The translations under genes and the position numbers were made by a program. Shown piece after piece: positions 33,115 to 41,604 of a stretch of DNA of 64,000 nucleotides. A model generated the notes under the pieces. It made no database searches, was not told the origin of the DNA, and worked only from the letters and a program-made list of their open reading frames with translations. Numbering within the stretch: position 1 is the stretch's first letter; each line of letters begins with the position of its first letter. The stretch spans positions 1-64,000 of the forward strand of contig JAZRDN010000030.1 in NCBI GenBank assembly GCA_045660295.1. The letters run 5' to 3'. The stretch is from RGIG8775 sp045660295 (GTDB taxonomy: Bacteria > Bacillota > Clostridia > Oscillospirales > CAG-272).

Positions 33115-34512
33115 ATGAACAATTCAGAAAAAACAATGGACAAAATTGTTGCGTTGTGCAAAAACCGCGGATTTATATACCCCGGTTCCGAGATTTACGG
33201 CGGTCTTGCTAACTCGTGGGACTACGGACCTCTTGGCGTTGAGTTCAAGAACAACGTAAAAAAAGCATGGTGGAAAAAATTTGTACAGGAGAGCAAGTAT
33301 AACGTAGGTCTTGATAGCGCCATTATCATGAACCCTCAGACTTGGGTTGCTTCGGGTCACCTTGGCGGCTTCTCCGACCCCCTTATGGACTGCAAGGTCT
33401 GCCGTAGCCGTCACAGAGCCGACAAGCTCATCGAGGAGTACGCTTTTGAGAACAAGCTCGACGTAAATCCCGCAGGCTGGTCCGACGAGGAAATGAGCGC
33501 GTATATTAAGGAAAACCACATAGTTTGTCCCGATTGCGGAAGCGGCGATTTCACCGACATCCGTAAGTTCAACCTCATGTTCAAGACATTTATCGGTGTT
33601 ACAGAGGCTTCTACAAACACAGTTTACCTTCGTCCCGAGACCGCTCAGGGTATCTTCGTAAACTTCAAGAACGTTGCAAGAACAACAAGAAGAAAGATGC
33701 CTTTCGGTGTTGCTCAGATCGGTAAATCCTTCAGAAACGAGATCACTCCCGGTAACTTCGTGTTCAGAACACGTGAGTTTGAGCAGATGGAGTTGGAGTT
33801 CTTCTGCAAGCCCGGAACAGACCTTGAGTGGTTCCAGTATTGGAGATCCTACTGCGAGAACTGGCTCTACAATCTCGGCATCAGAAAAGAAAATCTTCGT
33901 CTCCGTGACCACTCTCCCGAGGAGCTTTGCTTCTATTCCAAGGGTACTACCGATATCGAATTCCTGTTCCCGTTCGGTTGGGGCGAGCTTTGGGGTATCG
34001 CGGACAGAACAGACTACGACCTTACCCAGCACCAGAATACCAGCGGCGAGTCTATGGAGTTCTTTGACGCTGAAACCAATGAAAAGTATATTCCTTACGT
34101 TGTCGAGCCTTCTCTCGGTGCTGACCGTGTAGCTCTTGCATTCCTTTGCGATGCTTACGACGAGGAAGTCGTTGACGCTGAAAAGAACGATACACGTGTT
34201 GTTCTCAGACTTCACCCCGCGCTTGCTCCCGTTAAGGCGGCTGTGCTTCCTCTTTCGAAGAAGCTCTCCGACAAAGCAGGCGAGATCTACGATGAGCTTG
34301 CAAAGTATTTCACAGTTGACTTTGATGAGTCTGGATCTATCGGTAAGAGATACCGCAGACAGGACGAGATCGGAACTCCTCTTTGTATTACATACGATTT
34401 CGAGTCCGAGACCGATAACTGCGTAACCGTACGTGACCGTGACTCCATGGAGCAGGTTCGTATCCCGATTTCCGAGCTTAAGAGCTACATCGAAAAGACT
34501 CTTGAATTCTAA
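33115..34512 (+). CDS. glyS: glycyl-tRNA synthetase (alpha2 type)
   Basis: Charges tRNA-Gly. The 465-residue length and single chain mark the homodimeric class II enzyme, not the GlyQ/GlyS tetramer. Class II motifs are visible: YLRPETAQGIFVNFKNV, FRNEITPGNFVFRTREFEQMELEFF, and near the end PSLGADRVALAFL. A C-terminal anticodon-binding domain contains RYRRQDEIGTPLCITYD. GGAGAA precedes the ATG. No T-box leader was found in the 33-nt gap or in front of the upstream gene. Confidence 0.97.
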   Translation: MNNSEKTMDKIVALCKNRGFIYPGSEIYGGLANSWDYGPLGVEFKNNVKKAWWKKFVQESKYNVGLDSAIIMNPQTWVASGHLGGFSDPLMDCKVCRSRHRADKLIEEYAFENKLDVNPAGWSDEEMSAYIKENHIVCPDCGSGDFTDIRKFNLMFKTFIGVTEASTNTVYLRPETAQGIFVNFKNVARTTRRKMPFGVAQIGKSFRNEITPGNFVFRTREFEQMELEFFCKPGTDLEWFQYWRSYCENWLYNLGIRKENLRLRDHSPEELCFYSKGTTDIEFLFPFGWGELWGIADRTDYDLTQHQNTSGESMEFFDAETNEKYIPYVVEPSLGADRVALAFLCDAYDEEVVDAEKNDTRVVLRLHPALAPVKAAVLPLSKKLSDKAGEIYDELAKYFTVDFDESGSIGKRYRRQDEIGTPLCITYDFESETDNCVTVRDRDSMEQVRIPISELKSYIEKTLEF

Positions 34513-34527
34513 TTAAAGATTAAACTT

Positions 34528-34554
34528 AAACTCCCACAGAAAATGTGGGAGTTT
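34528..34554 (+). terminator. terminator after glyS
   Basis: AAACTCCCACA (34528-34538), a 5-nt loop and TGTGGGAGTTT (34544-34554). The stem is strong but the T run is only three. Confidence 0.75.
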
Positions 34555-34560
34555 CACAAG

Positions 34561-34593
34561 AAAAGCATCAAACTCATCGAGCTTGATGCTTTT
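34561..34593 (-). terminator. terminator of the MutS-like/Lrp/aminotransferase operon
   Basis: AAAAGCATCAA pairs with TTGATGCTTTT (34583-34593), with an inner CTC/GAG pairing. On the minus strand it follows the aminotransferase stop codon by six bases. Confidence 0.8.
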
Positions 34594-34598
34594 TAGTT

Positions 34599-35786
34599 TT
34601 ATTTCACTTTTCCTTTTTTAATATCAGTGACAAAAGAATCAATTCTTTCAAGTGCCTGTGTAATGTGCTTTACGGAGTAAGCGTAAGAAATTCTCGCAAA
34701 GCCCTCTCCGCTGTCACCAAACGCCTCACCGGGAACGATAGCGCAGCCGTAATCGTATAACAGCTTCTCGCAGAACGTGTTGCTTGACATTCCGAAATTG
34801 CCGATGTTGGGGAATATGTAGAACGCACCTTTAGGCTCAAAGGACTCTATTCCGATGTTCTTCAAGCCGTCGTAGATGTACTTTCTGCGTCGGTCGTATT
34901 CGTCAACCATCATTTGAATATCACCGTCACCGTTGCGGAGCGCTTCAACCGCGGCAAATTGCGATGTGGTCGGCGCGCACATGATAGCGTACTGGTGAAT
35001 CTTAAGCATTTGCTTGAGTATCGGCGCGGGAGCGCAAAGGAAGCCCATTCGCCAGCCTGTCATAGCGTACGCCTTGGAAAAACCGTTCACTATGATAGTG
35101 TGCTCCTGCATGTCAGGAAGCGACGCGATAGAAACGTGCTTAAGCCCTCCATAAGTCATTTCCGCATATATCTCGTCAGACAAGATCATTATATTTGTTT
35201 CGCGGATTATAGAAGCGATATCCTCAAGCTCTTCCTTGGTCATAATTGAACCCGTGGGGTTGTTGGGAAAGGGAAGCACCAGCATCTTTGTTCTGGGGGT
35301 GATTGCCGCCTTAAGCTTCTCTGGGGTAAGCTTGAACTCATCCTTGAACTCGGTAGCGATAATTACGGGTGTGCCGCCCGCAAGTCTTACTATAGGTTCA
35401 TAGCATACGAATGAGGGTGTGGGAATGATAACCTCGTCCCCTGGCTCAACTATCGCTCTGATAGCGAGGTCAATTGCCTCAGAGCCGCCAACCGTTACAA
35501 AGGTTTCTGTAAGCGCCTCGTACTTAAGCCCAAAACGGCGAAGCATATATCTTGATATTTCTTCACGGAGCTCTGTCGTTCCCGCATTAGAGGTATAGTA
35601 TGTCTTGCCTTGCTCAAGGCTTTCAATACCTGCTTCACGCACGTGCCACGGCGTGGGGAAGTCGGGCTGACCCACAGTGAGAGCCACAACGTCTTTCATG
35701 TCGCCGAGCAAATCAAAAAATTTTCTTATACCCGACGGCTTGAGATCAACAACTGTTTTTGATAAAATTTTACTGTAATCCAACAT
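34599..35786 (-). CDS. class I/II pyridoxal-phosphate aminotransferase
   Basis: A fold-type I aminotransferase of the AspC/PatA branch. VTVGGSEAIDLAIRA, NNPTGSIMTKEEL, LSDEIYAEMTYGG and the lysine-bearing GFSKAYAMTGWRMGF are present, and RISYAYS carries the substrate Arg region. Length 395 residues is typical. The amino donor cannot be decided from sequence; Bacillota PatA acts on aromatic or branched substrates. Its ATG overlaps the Lrp gene stop (TGATG), so the regulator and enzyme are coupled. Confidence 0.92.
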   Translation of the reverse strand: MLDYSKILSKTVVDLKPSGIRKFFDLLGDMKDVVALTVGQPDFPTPWHVREAGIESLEQGKTYYTSNAGTTELREEISRYMLRRFGLKYEALTETFVTVGGSEAIDLAIRAIVEPGDEVIIPTPSFVCYEPIVRLAGGTPVIIATEFKDEFKLTPEKLKAAITPRTKMLVLPFPNNPTGSIMTKEELEDIASIIRETNIMILSDEIYAEMTYGGLKHVSIASLPDMQEHTIIVNGFSKAYAMTGWRMGFLCAPAPILKQMLKIHQYAIMCAPTTSQFAAVEALRNGDGDIQMMVDEYDRRRKYIYDGLKNIGIESFEPKGAFYIFPNIGNFGMSSNTFCEKLLYDYGCAIVPGEAFGDSGEGFARISYAYSVKHITQALERIDSFVTDIKKGKVK

Positions 35787-36262
35787 CAGAATTCGGTTCC
35801 TCTCAAATCTTCCTCAATGCCGCCGTAAACAACGCTCTTGTCCTTGTACTTGCGGAGCACGAAATGAGTAGCGGTAGAAACTACCGAGTCAATGGGCGCC
35901 AACTTCTGCGCTACGAAATACGCTACCTCTTTCATGGTCCTGCCCTCGATAAATACCGCAAGGTCGTATGCGCCCGACATAAGGTAAAGACTCTTTACTT
36001 CGTCATAGTTGTATATCTTTTCCGCAACCTTGTCAAAGCCTCTGTCCTTCTGGGGGGTAAGCTTGACCTCAATAAGAGCGGTAACGTACTCGCGGTCGGT
36101 CTTATCCCAGTCAATAATAGTCTTATAGCCGAGAATTACGCCGTCCTTTTCGTATTTTTCAATAGATTTCTTTATGTCGCCTTCCTCTTTGTCAAGCATA
36201 ACCGCAAGCTGCGTGGCTGTGAGAGTAGCGTCGTCTTCAAGTAGATTAAGTATCTTGTCCAT
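35786..36262 (-). CDS. Lrp/AsnC family transcriptional regulator
   Basis: An amino-acid-responsive DNA-binding protein. The N-terminal winged helix (about 1-55, MDKILNLLEDDATLTATQLA) is followed by the RAM ligand-binding/oligomerisation domain. The start at 36262 (ATG after GAGGGG with 7 nt) is preferred to an in-frame TTG at 36277, which would overlap the upstream stop. The length of 158 residues is normal. Coupling to the aminotransferase suggests that it controls that gene or is tuned by its substrate. Confidence 0.9.
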   Translation of the reverse strand: MDKILNLLEDDATLTATQLAVMLDKEEGDIKKSIEKYEKDGVILGYKTIIDWDKTDREYVTALIEVKLTPQKDRGFDKVAEKIYNYDEVKSLYLMSGAYDLAVFIEGRTMKEVAYFVAQKLAPIDSVVSTATHFVLRKYKDKSVVYGGIEEDLRGTEF

Positions 36263-36273
36263 AGTAAAACCCC

Positions 36274-37878
36274 TCAATTCTTTATGTTTTTTATAATATT
36301 TTCGTAATAAAGTCCGTATTTTCTGGCAATGTCGCGGGCGTAGCTCTTTCCGTCAGGCTTTGCGCGCGTAATCTTGAACGACCGCTTTCCTTCCTCAATC
36401 CCCGCTACCAGAGTGTCGATAGGCGCTCCGCCCTGTGGAACTGTTTGTGCGTTTATAGCGTCTATCTCCGCCGCAAGCTCGTGCAGATGAGTAGAGAAAA
36501 TACATCTGCAACCGTACATACTCAAGCCGCGCAAGACCTCGCTTGCGATATAGGAAGCCTCGTAAGAGCCTGTTGAGGAAAGTGACTCGTCAAGCAAAAC
36601 CAGACTGGTTGGCGTAGTCGCGCTTAAAATTTCATTAAGTCGCGCACACTCCTCACCGAGACGCCCTTTGTCAATAGTATCGTCCGCTCCGGTGGGGAAG
36701 TGAGTAAATATCGCGTCAACGGGACTCATAACCGCCTCTTTTGCAGGAACAAACAAGCCAAGCTGAAGCATTGCCTGGGCAATACCAACCGCACACGTGA
36801 TAACCGATTTTCCGCCGCGGTTTGGTCCTGTGAGAACGTATATCATGGCTTTTTCGTCAAAAATCATGTCGTTTGCGACTATTTCGTCCTCGATTTTTAC
36901 CGCCACACATGGGTTGTATAAATCGGTAGCCTTAAAGGCTCGCGCATCCATCGTCTCGATTTTCGGAACGCACAAGTCGCACCCCTTTTCTTGTAAAACG
37001 CGAAGCGCGTCGGTTGCTTTTACCGTAAACTCAAACTCACCAAGCAGGTCGAGTAGGAAATTTGTGTTGTCAAGCACATAGGACTTGACTATCTTTTTCC
37101 AAGAATGCAGAGACGACTTGTAAACATCGTTGATAGCCGAGTTGAAGGCAAGCGAAAGCGCGGTCTTTTGGTTTTCGTTTTGCTTTTTACCGAAGGGAAC
37201 GAGACTTGCGATGCAAGTATATTCGTCGTCCTTAAAGCTGAGTCTCAAAATCTTCTCAATAACGTCGCCCGACTTAAATGATTCGGGATTTATCGAAAGC
37301 ACTCCCGCTTCCTTGGGACGAAGCTGCGCGTCAAGGTTTACCCCGATAGTGACACTCTTTATTTCGCGAACTCGCGCGGTAAGCTCCGAGAGCTTACTGT
37401 TAAGCTCTTTGTAGTAATCGCTTTGAGCCAGCTCGATAATTCTGTCGGCAAACGCAGTAAAGGCTCGGCTTTTAAGATTGTTGCGAATAGCCGAAAAGCC
37501 CTCGCTCAACAGGTCAATACACGAAATATAAAGCTCTATCTCAGTGATGCTGGAAAGATAAGAGTCGGTGTCACCGCTGTCGGCTTCAAGCCTACGAAGC
37601 TCCATTATATCGCCGAGTATCGGAATAAGTGAACCAAGAATATCCGAAATTTGGGGATTTTCCAGCATATCGCTGAAGGTCTCCATTCGATATTCGATAA
37701 CCTCGCGGTCGGTGGTAAAATATTCCGAAAGCTCACTGTTGCGAAGATCTATAAAATCAAGCATTCCAAGTTCTTCAAGCACGAACATATCGATTTTAGG
37801 CAGATTTACGCCTTTATAATGATTTTGACGCGTCTCAAAGCTTGGATATATGAGAGAAAAATTACTCAAATCCATCAT
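36274..37878 (-). CDS. MutS-family ATPase without the mismatch-recognition domain
   Basis: A 534-residue MutS-related protein. Only the lever/clamp helical region (about 1-320) and the ATPase are present: Walker A GPNRGGKSV (about 345), Walker B region VLLDESLSSTG, and FSTHLHELA. Domain I with the FxE mismatch-reading motif is missing, so it does not duplicate MutS1. Such short MutS-like proteins are common in Clostridia, with unproven roles. The gene starts at ATG 37878 or 37875 after GAGGGAG. Its stop (TGA 36276-36274) overlaps the Lrp ribosome binding site, so the three genes are one operon. Confidence 0.88.
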   Translation of the reverse strand: MMDLSNFSLIYPSFETRQNHYKGVNLPKIDMFVLEELGMLDFIDLRNSELSEYFTTDREVIEYRMETFSDMLENPQISDILGSLIPILGDIMELRRLEADSGDTDSYLSSITEIELYISCIDLLSEGFSAIRNNLKSRAFTAFADRIIELAQSDYYKELNSKLSELTARVREIKSVTIGVNLDAQLRPKEAGVLSINPESFKSGDVIEKILRLSFKDDEYTCIASLVPFGKKQNENQKTALSLAFNSAINDVYKSSLHSWKKIVKSYVLDNTNFLLDLLGEFEFTVKATDALRVLQEKGCDLCVPKIETMDARAFKATDLYNPCVAVKIEDEIVANDMIFDEKAMIYVLTGPNRGGKSVITCAVGIAQAMLQLGLFVPAKEAVMSPVDAIFTHFPTGADDTIDKGRLGEECARLNEILSATTPTSLVLLDESLSSTGSYEASYIASEVLRGLSMYGCRCIFSTHLHELAAEIDAINAQTVPQGGAPIDTLVAGIEEGKRSFKITRAKPDGKSYARDIARKYGLYYENIIKNIKN

Positions 37879-37909
37879 TCGCTCTCCCTCAAAAATAATT
37901 ATTCATCAT

Positions 37910-37938
37910 ATTATAGCACATTTTTGATGATTTGTAAA
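37910..37938 (-). promoter_or_regulatory. promoter of the MutS-like/Lrp/aminotransferase operon
   Basis: On the minus strand TTTACA (37938-37933), a 17-bp spacer and TATAAT (37915-37910) lie 32 bp before the start. Confidence 0.85.
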
Positions 37939-37966
37939 GTGGTAATACAAAGTTTCGGCAAGTATA

Positions 37967-37995
37967 TTGAATTTTAAGTTTGCTTGTGTTATAAT
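37967..37995 (+). promoter_or_regulatory. promoter upstream of the oxidoreductase remnant
   Basis: TTGAAT (37967-37972), a 17-bp spacer and TATAAT (37990-37995), 40 bp before the ATG of the decayed gene. Confidence 0.75.
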
Positions 37996-38034
37996 TTATA
38001 AAAATAGCGCACAAAAACCGAAAGGCTTTTAGTT

Positions 38035-38174
38035 ATGAAAAAATAAAGTGGGGAATCGTCGGTCTCGGTAAAATCGCAAACAAATTTGGGAAAGCGATTA
38101 AAAACGTTGACTGCGCGGAGCTTGTGGCAACAAGAAAACAAATAAACGTAAAATATCCTTTTGACGTTGATTAA
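38035..38174 (+). pseudogene. remnant of a Gfo/Idh/MocA oxidoreductase (frameshifted and truncated)
   Basis: Starting at an ATG with AAAGG upstream, the frame stops after three codons. One base later the reading frame encodes IKWGIVGLGKIANKFGKAI and continues to a stop at 38174. That is the N-terminal Rossmann motif (GLGKIA) of a Gfo/Idh/MocA dehydrogenase. Adding a single A to the A run at 38038-38043 would restore the frame, so a 1-nt deletion broke the start. The rest of the expected ~330-residue gene is absent and the uxaC promoter follows within 20 bp, so both frameshift and 3' deletion have occurred. Its promoter is still intact. Confidence 0.8.
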
Positions 38175-38188
38175 TTCAACGAAATATA

Positions 38189-38217
38189 TTGAATTATTCC
38201 AAATATTATGGTATAAT
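38189..38217 (+). promoter_or_regulatory. promoter of uxaC
   Basis: TTGAAT (38189-38194), a 17-bp spacer and extended -10 TGGTATAAT (38209-38217). Confidence 0.85.
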
Positions 38218-38264
38218 TAATAGAATAAAATTTTATGTAATAAAACTTTATGGAGGACTGTAAA

Positions 38265-39689
38265 ATGAAAAGATTTATGAACGAGGATTTTCTCCTCAAC
38301 ACCGAAACAGCGCAAGTTTTGTTCCACAACTACGCTGAAAAGCTCCCGATAATCGACTACCACTGCCACCTTTCTCCCAAGGAAATAGCAGAGGACGTTC
38401 ACTACACAAACATCACCGAGGTTTGGCTTTACGGTGACCACTACAAATGGAGAGCAATGCGCTCCTGCGGTATTGACGAAAAGTACATCACAGGCGACGC
38501 TTCCGACTTTGAAAAATTCAAGGCTTACTGCTCAGCCATGCCCAAGCTCATCGGTAATCCTCTTTACCACTGGAGCCATCTTGAGCTTCAGAGATATTTT
38601 GACTGCGATCTTATCATCAATGAGGAAAACTGTGAGGAGATCTGGAAGATCGCCGCTGAAAAGCTTGCTCAACCCGATATGAGCGCTCAGCAGCTTATCA
38701 CAAAGTCTAACGTCGTGCTTCTTTGCACAACCGACGACCCTGCCGATTCTCTTGAATACCACAAGCAGCTTGCTGAAAGCGGATTTAAGACAAAGGTGCT
38801 TCCTGCATTCCGTCCCGATAAGGGCATGAATATCGAGCGCAAGGGAATTACCGCATATCTTAAAACTCTTAGCGAGTCCACAGGTGTCGAGATCGTTGAT
38901 ATCGACTCTCTTGAAAAGGCTTATCTTGTATCGCTCGATCGTTTCGACGCTCTCGGATGTAAAACCGCGGACCACGGAATGGACGACGGTGTAGTATTCA
39001 CAAAGCCCGACAAGTTCCACGCAAACGAGGCTCTTAAGAAGGCTATCGCCAGCGACGGTGCTGACGTTACTTGCGACGAGGCTGTTATGTTCAAATCTCA
39101 GATGATCCGCTTCTTCGGATGCGAGTATAAGAAGCGTCAGTGGGTTATGCAGCTCCATTATGGCGTAAAGAGAAACCCCAACTCCGAAATGTTCGCAAAG
39201 CTTGGTCCCGACTCCGGATTTGATACTATCAACGGCAATATCACCGCAGAAAAGCTTATCGCTATGCTTGACTACCTCAAGGACAACAACGGACTTCCCA
39301 GAACAGTTATTTATTCCATCAACCCCATTGAAAACGCGGCTATCGGTACAATGTGCGGCACATTCTGCGCAGGCGACGGAAGCGGCAAGCCCACAGTAAC
39401 ACAGGGCTCTGCTTGGTGGTTTAACGACAACCTTGACGGAATGGTAGCTCAAATGCGCTCTTACGCAAATCTTTCGGCGCTCGGCAACTTCCTCGGTATG
39501 CTTACCGACTCCAGAAGCTTCCTTTCTTACCCCAGACACGAGTATTTCAGAAGAATACTTTGCCGTCTTGTAGGAGAGTGGGTAGAGGACGGTATGTACC
39601 CCGCTGATATCGACGCTCTCGCACAGCTTATTGCCGATATAAGCTACAACAATACCAAGGATTACTTCGGTTTTGAGCTTGTTGACTGA
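38265..39689 (+). CDS. uxaC: glucuronate isomerase
   Basis: Converts D-glucuronate to fructuronate and galacturonate to tagaturonate, the entry step of uronate use. The signature DYHCHLSPKEIAED is at about residues 27-40, and TTDDPADSLEYH, VLPAFRPDK, QLHYG and LGNFLGMLTDSRSFLSYPRHEYFRRILC are conserved. The start at 38265 follows GGAGG at 7-8 nt; the ATG at 38250 would lie before that site. Length 474 residues is typical. The CE2-type esterase gene begins 14 nt after the stop with no terminator between, so the two are co-transcribed. Confidence 0.97.
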   Translation: MKRFMNEDFLLNTETAQVLFHNYAEKLPIIDYHCHLSPKEIAEDVHYTNITEVWLYGDHYKWRAMRSCGIDEKYITGDASDFEKFKAYCSAMPKLIGNPLYHWSHLELQRYFDCDLIINEENCEEIWKIAAEKLAQPDMSAQQLITKSNVVLLCTTDDPADSLEYHKQLAESGFKTKVLPAFRPDKGMNIERKGITAYLKTLSESTGVEIVDIDSLEKAYLVSLDRFDALGCKTADHGMDDGVVFTKPDKFHANEALKKAIASDGADVTCDEAVMFKSQMIRFFGCEYKKRQWVMQLHYGVKRNPNSEMFAKLGPDSGFDTINGNITAEKLIAMLDYLKDNNGLPRTVIYSINPIENAAIGTMCGTFCAGDGSGKPTVTQGSAWWFNDNLDGMVAQMRSYANLSALGNFLGMLTDSRSFLSYPRHEYFRRILCRLVGEWVEDGMYPADIDALAQLIADISYNNTKDYFGFELVD

Positions 39690-39703
39690 TAAGGAATAGC
39701 GGT

Positions 39704-41113
39704 ATGATAAAGTTTGTAAAGCTGATTTCTCTTATTCTTGTCGCATGCTTCGCGCTTTCTGCTTGTGGCGGTTTGGCGGGTATCGGCGACAATCCCGAAG
39801 AAACAGGACTTATATTCACTCAGTTCCGCGGCGAAATTTTGGGATATGAAGAAACAGATGACGGTCTTATTGTTCTGATAGATGACATCTTCTCTAATGA
39901 TGAACGGCGTGTCATTATAAAAAACAACACCAGAGTTTATACAGAGGATGACCCGATACGAGAAGTTATTGAGGCGCGCAGAACCGGAACAGTAGTTTTT
40001 GTTCATTCGGAACATTTTATAAGCCAAGAATATCCAAATCCATATCCTGTAACCACAATATATATTTTTGGGGATGAAAATATAACGGCTAAGGAGTATA
40101 CAACCCAAACGCTTAACATGCTTGAAGCAAGCGAGTTTTACCGTACCCTTGGCAGGACGTCCGTGCTCGGCACATCGCTTACATGCGATTGGACTGCCTC
40201 AGGTGTTGAATTTGTTGCCGATTGTAAAGGTGATGTTGTTGTTGGAATTACCGCGGCGAATTCCTCAACCACCTCATTTACTTTTGTCGTTGACGGTGTT
40301 GTTACTGAAAAGCATTTTAGAGCCAATAGAACCGAAGGCACTTATGTTGTCGCAAGAGGCCTTGATGAAGGTGTTCACAGCATTAAGATACTTGGTGAAA
40401 AAGGCTATGGAAACAATGCTACTATTGATTCAATAACTCTTACAGGTAATCTCATAAAAGCCGAGGAAAAAGATCTCTATATTGAGGTTGTGGGCAACTC
40501 AATTACCTGTGGTGCTGGTCTTGGAGCAAGCGGAGATGACGGTACGGCGGCATATGCTTACCTTGCTCTTGATGAGCTTGATGCCGATTATTCTATCTGT
40601 TCAAACGGCGGTATGGGAATCGCATATTCGGGTAGCGAAACAAACATTTTTTCAAAGGTCTACCCTTATCAGAATCTCAAGCGTGACGAAACGCCCTATG
40701 CGCCTACACGTATTCCGGACCTCGTTGTGATAAATCTTCACACTAACGATAACTGGCAGTGGTATAGCAATACGCCGGAAAACAGAAATGCTGAGAACGA
40801 GAAATACAATTACGTTACCTTCGACGCGGCGTTTGACGATATGGTAAAGACATTCACGAACCTGTACGGCAACGACGTGCCAATGCTCTTTGTTTTCGGG
40901 TGCATGGCTAATGAGAATTATGAGAACGCTACTATTCGTTCAAAGTATCTCATTAAAAGCAAGTATATTGCTCAGGGATACAATATGAAGATTGTAAATC
41001 TTACTACAAACAGACTGGGAAACGCATCTCATCCCAATGTTGAGGGCGCAAAAATTCAGGGCGAAGAGCTTGCTGAATTTATAAAGTCTAATTATCCCGA
41101 ACTCTTTAAATAA
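39704..41113 (+). CDS. surface lipoprotein, CE2-type SGNH acetyl esterase
   Basis: A predicted exported lipoprotein with lipobox LSAC (Cys21). Residues 40-130 form an extra small beta domain. Residues 145-230 look like the CE2 N-terminal jelly roll (FVVDG ... VVARGLDEGVHSIKIL). The SGNH hydrolase domain follows with Ser266 in VGNSITCGAG, an Asn-Asp pair in INLHTND (about 343-349) and the catalytic His443 in ASHPNVEG. CE2 enzymes deacetylate xylan and other plant glycans. The position after uxaC fits use of acetylated glucuronoxylan. A related non-xylan substrate is possible. Confidence 0.85.
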   Translation: MIKFVKLISLILVACFALSACGGLAGIGDNPEETGLIFTQFRGEILGYEETDDGLIVLIDDIFSNDERRVIIKNNTRVYTEDDPIREVIEARRTGTVVFVHSEHFISQEYPNPYPVTTIYIFGDENITAKEYTTQTLNMLEASEFYRTLGRTSVLGTSLTCDWTASGVEFVADCKGDVVVGITAANSSTTSFTFVVDGVVTEKHFRANRTEGTYVVARGLDEGVHSIKILGEKGYGNNATIDSITLTGNLIKAEEKDLYIEVVGNSITCGAGLGASGDDGTAAYAYLALDELDADYSICSNGGMGIAYSGSETNIFSKVYPYQNLKRDETPYAPTRIPDLVVINLHTNDNWQWYSNTPENRNAENEKYNYVTFDAAFDDMVKTFTNLYGNDVPMLFVFGCMANENYENATIRSKYLIKSKYIAQGYNMKIVNLTTNRLGNASHPNVEGAKIQGEELAEFIKSNYPELFK

Positions 41114-41127
41114 AATCATTACTTATT

Positions 41128-41158
41128 GTTGAAACGGCAACAGCTTTGCCGTTTCAAC
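41128..41158 (+). terminator. terminator after the esterase gene
   Basis: GTTGAAACGGCAA (41128-41140), loop of 5, and TTGCCGTTTCAAC (41146-41158), followed by a short T run. Confidence 0.8.
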
Positions 41159-41178
41159 TTTATGAAAAGGAGAAAGCG

Positions 41179-41586
41179 ATGAAATTCAGGCAGAGACTTG
41201 AAAGATTTATGTATGGCAGATACGGTACCGATAATCTCGGTATGGTGTTGCTTTGGACAGCTCTGGCTTTGATGATTATAAACTCCTTCGTCAATTCTTT
41301 AACCATTTACCTTTTAGAGTTGTTTCTTATCGGATATTCGTTTTTTCGTTTCTTTTCGAAGAATATAGGAAAAAGATATCAGGAAAATGCAAGGTTTGAA
41401 AAATGGCTTAAAAAAGCCGTGTCTTTTGTCAAGCTTCGCAAAGCTATGTGGAAGGACAGAAAAACACATGTTTACACCAAGTGCCCCTCGTGCAGAGTAA
41501 ACATAAGGCTTCCCAGAAAAGTTGGAAAACACACGGTAAATTGTCCAAAATGTCATACATTATTTGACTTTGAATGTAAAAAATAA
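41179..41586 (+). CDS. membrane protein with C-terminal zinc ribbon
   Basis: A 135-residue protein starting at the ATG 6-7 nt after AAGGAG. One or two hydrophobic helices (about 20-56) are followed by a basic cytoplasmic region and a zinc-ribbon motif with Cys102, Cys105, Cys122 and Cys125 (CPSC...CPKC). No named function is recognised. Such small zinc-ribbon membrane proteins are common in Clostridia. It is 18 nt upstream of topB and probably co-transcribed. Confidence 0.7.
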   Translation: MKFRQRLERFMYGRYGTDNLGMVLLWTALALMIINSFVNSLTIYLLELFLIGYSFFRFFSKNIGKRYQENARFEKWLKKAVSFVKLRKAMWKDRKTHVYTKCPSCRVNIRLPRKVGKHTVNCPKCHTLFDFECKK

Positions 41587-41604
41587 CCCCTGATCGGAGC
41601 TTTT

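Noticed and set aside
33124..34215. Long open frame (363 codons) on the minus strand within glyS.
   Set aside because: It is an antisense shadow of a strongly biased housekeeping gene; its product has no recognisable domain and there is no ribosome binding site.
38532..39539. Long open frame (335 codons) on the minus strand within uxaC.
   Set aside because: Antisense shadow of uxaC created by codon bias; no start signal or domain.
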